Below are positions 10,683-20,470 of a stretch of 64,000 bases of DNA, one piece after another (position 1 is the stretch's first letter; the number at the start of each line of letters is the position of its first letter). A program made the position numbers and the translations under genes. The notes beneath the pieces were generated by a model. The model did not search any database. It saw only the letters and a list, made by a program, of their open reading frames with translations, and was not told where the DNA came from. The DNA comes from Streptomyces sp. NBC_00457 (GTDB lineage Bacteria; Actinomycetota; Actinomycetes; Streptomycetales; Streptomycetaceae), in assembly GCF_036014015.1 (NCBI RefSeq), contig NZ_CP107905.1, forward strand, positions 5,580,001 through 5,644,000. Direction: 5' to 3'.

Positions 10683-12191
10683 GTGGACCTGGCTCTGGCG
10701 CCGGAGACTTTGGCGCGATGGCAGTTCGGCATCACCACCGTCTACCACTTCCTGTTCGTCCCCCTGACAATCTCGCTGGCCGCCCTCACGGCCGGACTGC
10801 AGACCGCCTGGGTGCGCACGGAGAAGGAGAAGTATCTCAGGGCGACCAAGTTCTGGGGAAAGCTCTTCCTGATCAACATCGCGATGGGGGTGGTCACCGG
10901 CATCGTGCAGGAGTTCCAGTTCGGCATGAACTGGTCCGACTACTCCCGCTTCGTCGGTGACGTCTTCGGCGCCCCACTCGCCTTTGAGGCCCTGATCGCG
11001 TTCTTCTTCGAGTCGACCTTCATCGGCCTGTGGATCTTCGGCTGGGACAAGCTTCCGAAGAAGATCCACCTGGCCTGCATGTGGATGGTCTCGATCGGCA
11101 CCATCCTGTCCGCGTACTTCATCCTCGCGGCCAACTCCTGGATGCAGCACCCGGTCGGCTACAAGATCAACGAGGCGAAGGGACGGGCCGAGCTCACCGA
11201 CTTCTGGCTGGTGCTGACCCAGAACACCGCGCTCGCCCAGGCCTTCCACACGCTCTCCGCCGCCTTCCTCACCGGCGGTGCCTTCATGGTCGGCATCTCC
11301 GCCTTCCATCTGCTACGCAAGAAGCACATCCGTGAGATGAAGACCTCGCTGCGGCTCGGCCTGGTCACCGTCGCGATCGGCGGTCTGCTCACCGCCATCA
11401 GCGGCGACACGCTCGGCAAGATCATGTACGAGCAGCAGCCGATGAAGATGGCCGCGGCCGAGGCGCTGTGGGACGGCGAGGCGCCGGCCCCCTTCTCGGT
11501 CTTCGCCTACGGCGATGTGGAGAAGGGCCACAACAAGGTCGCCATCGAGATCCCGGGCCTGCTGTCCTTCCTGGCCAAGGACGACTTCACCTCGTACGTC
11601 CCCGGCATCAACGACGTCCAGAAGGCCGAGCAGGAGCAGTTCGGGCCCGGCGACTACCGGCCCAACATCCCGGTCGCCTACTGGGGCTTCCGCTGGATGA
11701 TCGGGTTCGGCATGACCTCCTTCACCATCGGCCTGATCGGACTGTGGCTGACCCGCAAGAAGTTCCTGCTGCCAAAGCACCTGCGGGTGGGCGATGACGA
11801 GGTGCCGCATCTCGTGCTGTTCCGGAAGAAGCCGCTCGGCCCGACGCTCACCAAGTGGTACTGGCGCATCGCCATCTGGACCCTGGCCTTCCCGCTGATC
11901 GCCAACTCCTGGGGCTGGATCTTCACCGAGATGGGCCGCCAACCATGGGTCGTGTACGGCGTCCTGCAGACCCGTGACGCGGTCTCCCCCGGCGTCTCCC
12001 AGGGCGAGGTCATCACCTCGATGGTCGTCTTCACCACCCTGTACGCGATTCTCGCCGTCATCGAGGTCAAGCTGCTCGCGAAGTACATCAAGGCCGGCCC
12101 GCCCGAACTCACCGAGGCCGACCTGAACCCGCCCACGAAGATCGGCGGCGACTCCCGTGACGCCGACAAGCCGATGGCCTTCTCGTACTAG
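10683..12191 (+). CDS. cydA: Cytochrome bd quinol oxidase subunit I
   Basis: 502 residues from GTG 10683, with AAGGAG ten bases upstream. It is the catalytic subunit that oxidises quinol and reduces O2 in the membrane. The haem-ligand regions are visible: TTVYHFLFVPLTISLAALTA (b595/d side His), AFHTLSAAFLTGGAFMVG and IFTEMGRQPWVVYGVL (Met/His for b558). EFQFGMNWSDYSRFVGDVFG and ANSWMQHPVGY are family signatures. The Q-loop is of the short type usual in Gram-positives. It is the first gene of cydA-cydB-cydDC. Confidence 0.97.
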   Translation: MDLALAPETLARWQFGITTVYHFLFVPLTISLAALTAGLQTAWVRTEKEKYLRATKFWGKLFLINIAMGVVTGIVQEFQFGMNWSDYSRFVGDVFGAPLAFEALIAFFFESTFIGLWIFGWDKLPKKIHLACMWMVSIGTILSAYFILAANSWMQHPVGYKINEAKGRAELTDFWLVLTQNTALAQAFHTLSAAFLTGGAFMVGISAFHLLRKKHIREMKTSLRLGLVTVAIGGLLTAISGDTLGKIMYEQQPMKMAAAEALWDGEAPAPFSVFAYGDVEKGHNKVAIEIPGLLSFLAKDDFTSYVPGINDVQKAEQEQFGPGDYRPNIPVAYWGFRWMIGFGMTSFTIGLIGLWLTRKKFLLPKHLRVGDDEVPHLVLFRKKPLGPTLTKWYWRIAIWTLAFPLIANSWGWIFTEMGRQPWVVYGVLQTRDAVSPGVSQGEVITSMVVFTTLYAILAVIEVKLLAKYIKAGPPELTEADLNPPTKIGGDSRDADKPMAFSY

Positions 12192-12211
12192 GCCGAGGGA
12201 GCTGCACAGTC

Positions 12212-13231
12212 ATGGAACTTCACGACGTCTGGTTCGTCCTCATCGCCGTCCTGTGGACCGGCTACTTCTTCCTGGAGGGGTTCGACTTCGGGGTCGGCAT
12301 CCTCACCAAGCTGCTGGCCCGGGACCGGCCCGAGCGGCGGGTGCTGATCAACACCATCGGGCCCGTCTGGGACGGCAACGAGGTGTGGCTGCTCACGGCG
12401 GGCGGCGCGACCTTCGCCGCCTTCCCCGAGTGGTACGCCACGCTCTTCTCCGGCTTCTATCTGCCGCTGCTGCTCATTCTGGTCTGCCTGATCGTGCGAG
12501 GCGTCGCCTTCGAGTACCGGGCGAAGCGGCCCGAGGAGTACTGGCAGCGCAACTGGGAGACCGCGATCTTCTGGACCTCTCTGATTCCCGCGTTCCTGTG
12601 GGGAGTGGCCTTCGGCAACATCGTGGGGGGCGTGAAGATCGACCAGGACTTCAACTACGCCGGTACCGTCTGGGACCTGCTCAACCCGTACGCCCTGCTC
12701 GGCGGTCTGGTGACCCTGACCCTGTTCACCTTCCACGGTGCGGTGTTCACGGCACTCAAGACGGTCGGGGACATCCGGGTGCGGGCACGGAAGCTGGCGC
12801 TGCAAGTCGGCCTCGTCACCGCTGTGTTGGCGTCCGTCTTCCTGCTCTGGACGCAGGTCGACAGTGGTGACGGTCAGAGCCTGGTCGCTCTGATCGTGGC
12901 ACTCGCCTCGCTGGTCGCGGCGCTGATGGCGAATCAGGCGGGTCGTGAAGGCTGGTCGTTCGCCCTGTCGGGGATCACGATCGTGGCCACTGTGGCGATG
13001 CTCTTCCTGTCGCTTTTCCCGGACGTCATGCCGTCCTCCCTCAATGAGGACTGGAGCCTCACGGTCACGAACGCCTCGTCGAGCCCGTACACGCTGAAGA
13101 TCATGACTTGGTGCGCGGCGATCGCGACGCCGATCGTGGTCCTCTACCAGTCGTGGACGTACTGGGTGTTCCGCAAGCGGATCGGTACGCAGCACATCGC
13201 CGGCGACGCTGCTGCCGGGGCAGCGCACTGA
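12212..13231 (+). CDS. cydB: Cytochrome bd quinol oxidase subunit II
   Basis: 339 residues, starting 20 bases after cydA (ATG 12212, weak GGGAG upstream). Eight to nine hydrophobic spans; the N-terminal block FFLEGFDFGVGILTKLL followed by NTIGPVWDGNEVWLLTAGGA is the CydB signature. It pairs with CydA in the membrane oxidase and contributes to the quinol and proton paths. A 30-bp palindrome that is also a parS site follows the stop and may act as partial terminator before cydDC. Confidence 0.97.
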   Translation: MELHDVWFVLIAVLWTGYFFLEGFDFGVGILTKLLARDRPERRVLINTIGPVWDGNEVWLLTAGGATFAAFPEWYATLFSGFYLPLLLILVCLIVRGVAFEYRAKRPEEYWQRNWETAIFWTSLIPAFLWGVAFGNIVGGVKIDQDFNYAGTVWDLLNPYALLGGLVTLTLFTFHGAVFTALKTVGDIRVRARKLALQVGLVTAVLASVFLLWTQVDSGDGQSLVALIVALASLVAALMANQAGREGWSFALSGITIVATVAMLFLSLFPDVMPSSLNEDWSLTVTNASSSPYTLKIMTWCAAIATPIVVLYQSWTYWVFRKRIGTQHIAGDAAAGAAH

Positions 13232-13239
13232 GTCCGCAT

Positions 13240-13269
13240 TGGGGCATGTTTCACGTGAAACATGCCCCA
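13240..13269. promoter_or_regulatory. parS site at the centre of a perfect 30-bp palindrome
   Basis: The core GTTTCACGTGAAAC (13248-13261) is an exact Streptomyces parS. Flanks TGGGGCAT and ATGCCCCA extend it to a perfect inverted repeat of 30 bases without a loop. It sits 8 bases after the cydB stop. As RNA it could fold as a cruciform-like hairpin and weaken read-through into cydDC; as DNA it should bind ParB. Confidence 0.85.
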
Positions 13270-13291
13270 TGAGACCTCGTGAGAAGAGGGT

Positions 13292-16200
13292 GTGTTTCAC
13301 GTGAAACCGATCGATCCGCGACTGCTCCGCTACGCCCGCGCCACCCGGCTCTTTCTGCTGTCTGTCGTCGGCCTGGGCGCTGTCGGAGCGGTGCTGGTCA
13401 TCGCGCAGGCCATGCTCATCGCCGAGGTAGTGGTCGGTGCGTTCCAGCACAGGCTGTCGGTCGGTGAACTCAGCACTCCCTTGCTGCTGTTGGTGGCCGT
13501 CGCTCTCGGTCGCGCCACTGTCGCCTGGCTCACGGAGCTGGCCGCCCATCGGGCGAGTGCGGCGGTGAAATCGGAGCTGCGGCGGCGGCTGCTGGAACGG
13601 GCCGGGGCGTTGGGTCCTGGCTGGCTGAGCGGACAGCGGACCGGCTCGCTGGTCGCCCTTGCCACCCGTGGAGTCGACGCCCTCGACGACTACTTCTCGC
13701 GCTATCTACCGCAGTTGGGGTTGGCCGTTGTCGTCCCTGTAGCGGTGCTGGCCCGCATCGTCACCGAAGACTGGGTCTCTGCCGCGATCATCGTCGGCAC
13801 CCTGCCGCTCATCCCGATCTTCATGATGCTGATCGGCTGGGCCACGCAGTCCCGGATGGACCGTCAGTGGCAGCTACTGTCCCGGCTGTCCGGGCACTTC
13901 CTGGACGTCGTCGCGGGGCTGCCCACCCTGAAGGTGTTCGGGCGGGCCAAGGTGCAGGCCGACTCGATCCGGCGCATCACCGGCGAGTACCGGCAGGCGA
14001 CCATGCGCACCCTGCGGATCGCCTTCCTCTCCTCCTTCGCTCTGGAGTTGCTCGCCACGATCTCCGTGGCCCTGGTCGCGGTGACGATCGGCATGCGGCT
14101 CGTCCACGGCGAGATGGACCTCTACATCGGTCTGGTCATCCTGGTGCTCGCACCTGAGGCCTATCTGCCGCTGCGACAGGTGGGGGCGCAGTACCACGCG
14201 GCGGCGGAGGGGCTTGCGGCCGCCGAGGAGATCTTTGCGGTGCTGGAGACGCCGGTGCCGGCGTCGGGAACCGCTGCCGTGCCGACCGGGCCATTGCGCT
14301 TCGAGGGCGTCACCGTCCGGTACCCCGGCCGGTCCATGGACGCCGTGTCCGAGGCGTCCTTCGCCGTCGAGTCCGGAGAGACGGTCGCACTCGTCGGGCC
14401 GAGCGGCGCGGGCAAGTCGACGCTGCTGCACGTCCTGCTGGCGTTCGTACGACCCACTGAGGGACGTGTGTTGCTCGGGGGAGTCGATCTCACCGAGGTC
14501 GACCTCGAGGAGTGGCGGTCGCGGATCGCCTGGGTGCCGCAGCGGCCCCATCTGTACGCCGGGACGATCGCCGAGAACGTACGGCTGGCGCGTCCCGACG
14601 CGGACGACACAGACGTACGGCAGGCGCTTCGGGATGCAGGAGCCCTGCAGTTCGTGGACGCGCTGCCCGAAGGTCTGGACACCTTGCTCGGCGAGGACGG
14701 GGCCGGGCTGTCCGCCGGTCAGCGGCAGCGGCTCGCGCTCGCCCGTGCCTTCCTCGCGGACCGGCCTGTGCTGTTGCTCGACGAGCCGACGGCCGCGCTG
14801 GACGGGGAGACCGAGGGCGAGGTCGTGGAGGCGGTGCGGCGCCTGGCCGTGGGACGGACAGTGCTGCTCGTGGTGCATCGGCCGGCGTTGCTGAGCGTCG
14901 CGGATCGGGTCGTGCGGTTGGAAGAAGTCACGGCCTGCGCTTCTGTGGACGCCGAGGTCGTGTCCAAGGGAGCGGTGGCTCACCGCATCGAGGAAGCAGC
15001 GGCGGACGACCTCGTCGCCGAGCCGGAGACGGAGGTCCCGACGACCGCCGGCGGCGTACTCGCCCGCGTCCGCGCCATGGCCCGCGCCCACCGTGGACGT
15101 CTCGCCCTCGCCCTGCTGCTCGGAAGCCTCGCTCTCGGGAGTGCCGTCGGGCTCATGGCCACCTCCGGATGGCTCATCTCTCGGGCCTCGCAGCAGCCGC
15201 CGGTGCTGTATCTGATGGTCGCGGTGACGGCGACACGGGCCTTCGGCATCGGGCGCGCCGTTTTCCGGTATGCCGAGCGGCTGGTGTCGCACGACGCCGT
15301 GCTGCGGATGCTGGCCGATACGCGGGTCGCCGTGTACCGGCGGCTGGAGCGGCTGGCGCCCGCGGGACTGCGCCGGACCCGGCGGGGCGACCTGCTGTCG
15401 CGGCTCGTCTCCGACGTGGACGCCCTGCAGGACTACTGGCTGCGCTGGCTGCTGCCCGCCGGTGCCGCCGTCGCCGTGTCCGCCGCCTCGGTCGGATTCA
15501 CAGCCTGGCTGCTGCCCGAGGCCGGTGTCGCGCTCGCCGTCGGGCTGTTGGCGGCCGGAGCCGGTGTCCCGCTGCTCACCGGAGCCGTCGCCCGGCGAGC
15601 GGAGCGCAGACTGGCCCCCGCTCGTGGAGTACTGGCGACCCGGGTGGCCGATCTGCTCACCGGTACCGCCGAGTTGACCGTCGCCGGCGCGCTGCCCGCA
15701 CGTACCGCCGAGGTACGGCGCGCCGACGGCATGCTCACCCGGATCGCCTCGCGCGCCGCCACCGCCACCGCGCTGGGTGACGGGCTCACCGCGCTCGTCT
15801 CCGGCCTGACCGTCGCCGCCACCGCCCTCGTGGGCGCCCAGGCGGTCGCCGACGGTCGCCTCGGTGGCATCGCGATGGCCGTCGTCGTCCTTACGCCGCT
15901 GGCCGCCTTCGAGGCCGTGCTCGGCATGCCGCTGGCCGTGCGGTTCCGGCAGCGGGTGCGCAGGAGCGCGGAGCGCGTGTACGACGTACTGGACGCGCCC
16001 GAGCCCGTACAAGAGCCGGAGCAGCCCCGGCAGGCGCCCGCATCGCCGTTCCCAGTCGTCGTCAAGGGCCTGGCCGCCCGTCACACGGGGCAGGACCGGG
16101 ATGCCCTCGCCGGCCTCGACCTGACGCTGGCGGAGGGCCGCCGGATCGCCGTGGTCGGCCCGTCCGGGTCCGGCAAGACGACGCTCGCGCAGGTGCTGCT

Positions 16201-16798
16201 GCGCTTCCTGGATGCGGACGCGGGCTCGTACACGTTGGGCGGCGTGGATGCGGGCGCACTGGACGGCGACGACGTACGGCGGCTCGTCGGGCTGTGTGCC
16301 CAGGACGCACACCTCTTCGACAGCTCGGTGCGGGAGAACCTGCTGCTCGCCAGGAAGGACGCCACCGAGGGCGAACTGCGCGACGCCCTGAAGCGGGCCC
16401 GGCTGCTGGACTGGGCCGACAGCCTGCCCGACGGACTCGACACCCTGGTCGGCGAGCACGGGGCGCGGCTGTCCGGCGGGCAGTGGCAGCGGCTCGCGCT
16501 GGCCCGTGCACTGCTCGCCGACTTCCCGGTCCTGGTGCTCGACGAGCCCGCCGAGCATCTCGACCTGCCGACGGCGGACGCGCTCACCGCCGATCTGCTG
16601 GCCGCCACCGAGGGCCGTACGACACTGCTCATCACGCATCGGCTGGCCGGTCTGGAGACGGTGGACGAGGTGATCGTGCTGGAGGAGGGGCGCGTGGCGC
16701 AGCGGGGCACATATGCGGAGCTGGCCGTGGTGAAAGGGCCGCTGCGGAGGATGGCGGAGCGGGAGGCGGAGTCGGAGCTGCTGGTCGGCGTTCACTAG
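13292..16798 (+). CDS. cydDC: Fused CydDC ABC exporter for cytochrome bd assembly
   Basis: 1168 residues: two complete membrane-plus-ATPase halves in one chain, the fused form found in Streptomyces. Half 1 (CydD-like) has Walker A GPSGAGKST near 370, LSAGQRQR and LLLDEPTAALD. Half 2 (CydC-like) has membrane spans ~600-850, Walker A GPSGSGKTT near 955, LSGGQWQR and VLVLDEPAEHLD. CydDC exports thiol compounds needed for bd oxidase maturation. GTG 13292 gives the N-terminus MFHVKP; GTG 13301 is also possible and has better spacing to AGAGGG. The first codons coincide with a parS site. Confidence 0.95.
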   Translation: MFHVKPIDPRLLRYARATRLFLLSVVGLGAVGAVLVIAQAMLIAEVVVGAFQHRLSVGELSTPLLLLVAVALGRATVAWLTELAAHRASAAVKSELRRRLLERAGALGPGWLSGQRTGSLVALATRGVDALDDYFSRYLPQLGLAVVVPVAVLARIVTEDWVSAAIIVGTLPLIPIFMMLIGWATQSRMDRQWQLLSRLSGHFLDVVAGLPTLKVFGRAKVQADSIRRITGEYRQATMRTLRIAFLSSFALELLATISVALVAVTIGMRLVHGEMDLYIGLVILVLAPEAYLPLRQVGAQYHAAAEGLAAAEEIFAVLETPVPASGTAAVPTGPLRFEGVTVRYPGRSMDAVSEASFAVESGETVALVGPSGAGKSTLLHVLLAFVRPTEGRVLLGGVDLTEVDLEEWRSRIAWVPQRPHLYAGTIAENVRLARPDADDTDVRQALRDAGALQFVDALPEGLDTLLGEDGAGLSAGQRQRLALARAFLADRPVLLLDEPTAALDGETEGEVVEAVRRLAVGRTVLLVVHRPALLSVADRVVRLEEVTACASVDAEVVSKGAVAHRIEEAAADDLVAEPETEVPTTAGGVLARVRAMARAHRGRLALALLLGSLALGSAVGLMATSGWLISRASQQPPVLYLMVAVTATRAFGIGRAVFRYAERLVSHDAVLRMLADTRVAVYRRLERLAPAGLRRTRRGDLLSRLVSDVDALQDYWLRWLLPAGAAVAVSAASVGFTAWLLPEAGVALAVGLLAAGAGVPLLTGAVARRAERRLAPARGVLATRVADLLTGTAELTVAGALPARTAEVRRADGMLTRIASRAATATALGDGLTALVSGLTVAATALVGAQAVADGRLGGIAMAVVVLTPLAAFEAVLGMPLAVRFRQRVRRSAERVYDVLDAPEPVQEPEQPRQAPASPFPVVVKGLAARHTGQDRDALAGLDLTLAEGRRIAVVGPSGSGKTTLAQVLLRFLDADAGSYTLGGVDAGALDGDDVRRLVGLCAQDAHLFDSSVRENLLLARKDATEGELRDALKRARLLDWADSLPDGLDTLVGEHGARLSGGQWQRLALARALLADFPVLVLDEPAEHLDLPTADALTADLLAATEGRTTLLITHRLAGLETVDEVIVLEEGRVAQRGTYAELAVVKGPLRRMAEREAESELLVGVH
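13294..13307. promoter_or_regulatory. parS site overlapping the cydDC start
   Basis: An exact GTTTCACGTGAAAC, only 32 bases from the end of the previous parS palindrome. It covers the first codons of cydDC (reading FHVK) or, if GTG 13301 is the start, overlaps the ribosome-binding and start region. Two exact sites 46 bases apart make this the strongest parS locus in the window. Confidence 0.85.
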
Positions 16799-16959
16799 CG
16801 GAGAGCTGCTCCGCCGGCGGCTGTACGACGGTGGCGCCGCGCTGAGAGGCCGTTGCCCCGGCCGTGCGTGGGCCGGTGTGCTCCGTCCGCAGCAACACGT
16901 CCCCCATGCGTACGACGTGAACAGGCCCACAGCCGCGGGGGCGCGTCACGATCGCTGAC

Positions 16960-18012
16960 ATGCGCTCATCTCGCCGTCATCCGCTGGTCGTTCTGGTGCT
17001 GCTGTGCGCACTCGCGGCCCTCGTGGCCCGCCCCACCGGCGCCGCGGATCACGCGACGGGCGACGGCTCCTCCGGCATCAGCGCTCAGGTGGCGCGGCTG
17101 TACGAGGAAGCGGCGGTGGCGACGCGGCAGTACGAGGCGGTGCGGCAGAAGGCTGAGGCGCAGCGGGACAAGGCCGAGCGGTACGAGGCGCTTCTCGACC
17201 GCGAGCGGCGGGAGATCGCCGTGCTCCACAAGGGCCTGGGCCGTATCGCACGCGCCCAGTACCGCACGGGCGGCGGGGTGCCGCTGACCGCGCAGATCAT
17301 CCTCGCCGACAGCCCGGACGAGCTGATGCGCGGTCAGCGCGTCTTCTCGCAAGCGCAACTGGCCGTCGGCAACGCCCTCGACAAGAGCCGCCGGGCCGAG
17401 ACGCGGCTGGCCGCGGACGAGGCCACGGCAGCGGCGGCATGGCAGGACCTGGAGCGACGCAACGCCCAACTCGCGCAGTTGAAGGAGGACATCGAGCGGA
17501 AGCTGGACGAGGCGCGGCGGCAGTTGCAGGGCCAGGCGGACGCGTCGGTCGCCGCAGGCAGCTGCGGCGGTGCCGCCCGAATCGACCAGCCACAGGTGCG
17601 GGGCACGCGCGCGTGGGTCGCGCCCGTGGAGACGTACGAGATGTCCGCGAGCTTCGGCAGCGGCGGAGAGCGGTGGGCGCACCGGCACACCGGGCAGGAC
17701 TTCGCGGTGCCGATCGGCACACCGGTCCGGTCGGTCGGTAGGGGACGGGTGGTCAGGGTGTCGTGCGGCGGCGCCTTCGGCATGCAGGTCGTGATCGAGC
17801 ATCCCGGCGGCTACTACTCGCAGTACGGACACCTCGCGTCCGTCACCGTCGACCAGGGCGAGCGAGTCTCCCCCGGGCAGTGGATCGGGCAGTCCGGCAG
17901 CACCGGCAACTCCACCGGCCCGCATCTGCACTTCGAGGTACGGATCACACCGGAACTCGGGTCGTCGGTGGATCCGGTGCCGTGGCTGGAAGCGCGCGGG
18001 GTCCGGCTGTGA
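16960..18012 (+). CDS. Secreted M23 (LytM-type) peptidase with coiled coil
   Basis: 350 residues: signal peptide (VVLVLLCALAALVARPTGAA, ~residues 9-29), a long charged coiled coil (~45-200; EAQRDKAERYEALLDRERRE), then a C-terminal M23 domain. The Zn ligands and catalytic His are visible: HRHTGQDF (HxxxD), YGHLASV and GPHLHFEV (HxH). This EnvC/NlpD-like layout acts on, or activates hydrolases of, cell-wall peptidoglycan. ATG 16960 has no clear ribosome site. The 160 bases after cydDC hold no terminator that I recognise. Confidence 0.9.
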   Translation: MRSSRRHPLVVLVLLCALAALVARPTGAADHATGDGSSGISAQVARLYEEAAVATRQYEAVRQKAEAQRDKAERYEALLDRERREIAVLHKGLGRIARAQYRTGGGVPLTAQIILADSPDELMRGQRVFSQAQLAVGNALDKSRRAETRLAADEATAAAAWQDLERRNAQLAQLKEDIERKLDEARRQLQGQADASVAAGSCGGAARIDQPQVRGTRAWVAPVETYEMSASFGSGGERWAHRHTGQDFAVPIGTPVRSVGRGRVVRVSCGGAFGMQVVIEHPGGYYSQYGHLASVTVDQGERVSPGQWIGQSGSTGNSTGPHLHFEVRITPELGSSVDPVPWLEARGVRL

Positions 18013-18028
18013 CCGCCGCTCGCGCGGA

Positions 18029-18049
18029 GCGCACGTAAGGGGCGTGCGC
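18029..18049. terminator. Short hairpin between convergent genes
   Basis: GCGCACG at 18029-18035 pairs with CGTGCGC at 18043-18049 around a seven-base loop. It lies between the stops of the M23 peptidase and HAD phosphatase genes. Confidence 0.55.
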
Positions 18050-18063
18050 CTGGACGACGCCTG

Positions 18064-18933
18064 TTACAGCCGCTCCGCCAGCATCCGCTCGATCACGACC
18101 GCCACCCCGTCCTCGTTGTTGGCGACCGTCCGCCCCGACGCGGCCGCGATCACATCCGGGTGCGCATTGCCCATCGCATACGACTGCCCCGCCCAGGTGA
18201 GCATCTCGACGTCGTTCGGCATGTCACCGAATGCGACGACCTCCTCGTGCGAGATACCGCGCTCGGCACAGCACAGGGCGAGCGTGCTGGCCTTGGAGAC
18301 ACCCGGGCCGCTGAGTTCCAGCAGGGCGCTGGGGCTGGACCGGGTGACGTTGGCACGGTCGCCGACGGCGAGGCGGGCGAGGCTCAGGAAAGCATCCGGA
18401 TCGATCTGGGGGTGGTACGCGAGGATCTTGAGGACCGGCTCATCGGCACCGGGACCGTCCGCGGCCAGCAGCAGCTCAGCCGGCGCCAGGTTGTCCGGGA
18501 CCTCCATGTGCAGCTTCGGATAGTCCGGCTCCTGGTGGAAGCCATACGTCTGTTCGACCGCGTACACCGTGCCGGGTGCCGCCTCACGCAGCAGTCGTAC
18601 GGCGTCCAGCGCGTCGGGCCGCGTCAGCTCCCGCACCTTCACGAACCGGTGGGCGCCCGGGCCGCCGTGCAGGTCGACCACCGCGGCGCCGTTTCCGCAG
18701 ATCGCCAGTCCGTGGCCATGGACGTGGTCACTGACGACGTCCATCCAGCGGGCCGGGCGGCCGGTGACGAAGAAGACCTCGATGCCCGCCTCCTCGGCGG
18801 CGGCCAGAGCGGCGACCGTACGCGGGGAGACCGACTTGTCGTCGCGCAGCAGGGTGCCGTCGAGATCGGTTGCGATCAGGCGCGGCGGGACGGTGGTGGC
18901 CGGGGTCTCGGGCTGTCTGGTCGCTGAGGTCAC
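18064..18933 (-). CDS. Cof-type HAD-superfamily hydrolase
   Basis: About 289 residues from GTG 18933 ([11 protein letters not shown]), with GGGAG nine bases upstream; ATG 18951 is an alternative. HAD motifs: [10 protein letters not shown] (nucleophile and acid Asp), VTGRPARW (Thr in motif II), a Lys in motif III ([10 protein letters not shown]) and [14 protein letters not shown] (motif IV Asp pair). The cap is of type C2B as in Cof/YidA sugar phosphatases. It is a paralogue of the HAD gene at 30227-31030. Substrate unknown; it stands alone. Confidence 0.9.
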   Translation of the reverse strand: MTSATRQPETPATTVPPRLIATDLDGTLLRDDKSVSPRTVAALAAAEEAGIEVFFVTGRPARWMDVVSDHVHGHGLAICGNGAAVVDLHGGPGAHRFVKVRELTRPDALDAVRLLREAAPGTVYAVEQTYGFHQEPDYPKLHMEVPDNLAPAELLLAADGPGADEPVLKILAYHPQIDPDAFLSLARLAVGDRANVTRSSPSALLELSGPGVSKASTLALCCAERGISHEEVVAFGDMPNDVEMLTWAGQSYAMGNAHPDVIAAASGRTVANNEDGVAVVIERMLAERL

Positions 18934-19055
18934 CCGGCCATTCTCCCGCATATGCCTGCACGGCCGTGCGGGACTCCGCACATGTGAGTGGTGACGGCTC
19001 TCACCTGCACCCCAGCGCCCCTGCGTCCACGAGCCCTCGCTGTCGCGGCGACGGC

Positions 19056-19958
19056 TCAGCTGAGCTGTGCGGGCGCCTCCATGGCGATCTGCTCGAAGAC
19101 CTTCTCGTCGGCGGCGAAGTCCGAGTCAGGGATCGGCCAGTGGATCACGATCTCGGTGAAGCCCAGTTCCAGGTGCCGGCCCGCGAAGTCCACGAACGCG
19201 TCGAGCGACTGCAGCGGGCGGCCACGGTCCGGCGTGAAACCGGTGAGCAGGATCTTGTCCAGCCCGGACACATCACGGCCGAGGACGGCGCATGCGTCGG
19301 CGAGCTTCTCCACCTGTCCACGAATGGCTTGAATCGACTGTTCAGAAGTGCCGCTCTCGTACAGCTTGGGGTCGCCGGTGGTCACCCAGGCCTGCCCGTG
19401 CCGCGCGGCGAGCCGCAGCCCACGCGGCCCGGTGGCAGCCACCGCGAACGGCAGCCGGGGCCGCTGCACACAGCCCGGGATGTTGCGCGCCTCGTGCGCC
19501 GCGTAGAAGTCGCCCTCGTACGACACCGTGTCCTCGGTCAGCAGCCGGTCGAGCAGCGGTACGAACTCGGCGAACCGGTCGGCACGCTCGCGCGGCGTCC
19601 ACGGCTCCTGGCCGAGCGCAGTGGCGTCGAAGCCGGTACCGCCGGCACCGATGCCGAGCGTGACGCGCCCACCCGAGATGTCGTCGAGGGAGATGAGCTC
19701 CTTGGCGAGAGTCACCGGGTGCCGGAAGTTCGGCGAGGTGACCAGGGTGCCCAGTCGCAGCCGATCGGTCACGGCCGCGGCAGCGGTCAGCGTCGGCACG
19801 GCACCGAACCAGGGGCCGTCCCGGAAGCTGCGCCAGGACAGATGGTCGTAGGTGTACCCGGTGTGGAAGCCGAGCTGCTCAGCGCGCTGCCATGCCGAAC
19901 GGCCGCCTTCGTGCCAGCGACGGTAGGGGAGGATCACAGTGCTCAGACGCAGACTCAT
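19056..19958 (-). CDS. LLM-class (luciferase-like) oxidoreductase, probably F420-dependent
   Basis: 300 residues. The luciferase-like barrel is recognised from [17 protein letters not shown] near the start, [20 protein letters not shown] and [16 protein letters not shown]. In actinomycetes most such proteins use coenzyme F420 rather than FMN; this is inferred from the family. Substrate unknown. The start ATG 19958 lacks a clear ribosome site. A parS site lies 24 bases upstream, between it and the next gene on the same strand. Confidence 0.85.
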   Translation of the reverse strand: MSLRLSTVILPYRRWHEGGRSAWQRAEQLGFHTGYTYDHLSWRSFRDGPWFGAVPTLTAAAAVTDRLRLGTLVTSPNFRHPVTLAKELISLDDISGGRVTLGIGAGGTGFDATALGQEPWTPRERADRFAEFVPLLDRLLTEDTVSYEGDFYAAHEARNIPGCVQRPRLPFAVAATGPRGLRLAARHGQAWVTTGDPKLYESGTSEQSIQAIRGQVEKLADACAVLGRDVSGLDKILLTGFTPDRGRPLQSLDAFVDFAGRHLELGFTEIVIHWPIPDSDFAADEKVFEQIAMEAPAQLS

Positions 19959-19982
19959 GCGTCGAGCCTAAGCGGCGGCGGG

Positions 19983-19996
19983 GTTTCACGTGAAAC
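19983..19996. promoter_or_regulatory. parS site
   Basis: Exact GTTTCACGTGAAAC in the gap of about 40 bases between two genes read leftward. The site ends three bases before the stop of the small hypothetical gene at 19999. Confidence 0.85.
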
Positions 19997-19998
19997 GG

Positions 19999-20457
19999 TC
20001 ATCGCACGCGGCTGCTCAGCCACGGCGGGAGGGAGATCATCTCCGTCCACTCCTTGTGCACCCGGTCTCCGGGCAGCGGCACGACCAGGCGGTAGCCGGG
20101 CGGAAAGCGGCGCGCGGTGACGTACGCGAGCCCACCGAAGACGGAGCGGAGAAAGGCCGGGACGTCGTCGCGCGGAATGTCGGGGCACTCGACGCCCTCG
20201 ACCGTGATCAGCGCGTCGTCCTCGGGGAAGAGGCGGACACTCACCCGGGGCGAGCCGCCGAACTCGACGTAGGCCTCGTGGGGCAGGGAGCCGTCCGAGT
20301 CGGTCGCGACGCCTATGCCCGCCGCCGTGCGGCGCGAGGTCTGGTCGGCGCCGATGTCATGGCTCACCTCGATCTCGCGCGCGTACTCGGCGGCGATCTC
20401 TCGGAGCGCGGTGACGGCGGCCTCGGTGCTGGGGAGGTGGTCCATACCATTGATCAT
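19999..20457 (-). CDS. Hypothetical protein, ~150 residues
   Basis: 148-152 residues depending on start (ATG 20457 or 20445, [11 protein letters not shown]); neither has a clear ribosome site. The protein is acidic and soluble, without signal peptide or membrane span. It begins with a helix ([18 protein letters not shown]) and continues as probable beta strands ([20 protein letters not shown]). Coding quality is good (third positions almost all G/C). I do not recognise the family. It follows kptA by 13 bases on the same strand, so the two are probably co-transcribed. Confidence 0.7.
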   Translation of the reverse strand: MINGMDHLPSTEAAVTALREIAAEYAREIEVSHDIGADQTSRRTAAGIGVATDSDGSLPHEAYVEFGGSPRVSVRLFPEDDALITVEGVECPDIPRDDVPAFLRSVFGGLAYVTARRFPPGYRLVVPLPGDRVHKEWTEMISLPPWLSSRVR

Positions 20458-20470
20458 GCCGGAAGGGAGG

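Noticed and set aside
13874..16930. 1018-codon open frame opposite cydDC
   Set aside because: Mirror of the cydDC codons; low-complexity Gly/Arg/His composition and no domain.
19227..19241. GGCGTGAAACCGG resembling a parS half
   Set aside because: Half-site only, inside the LLM gene.
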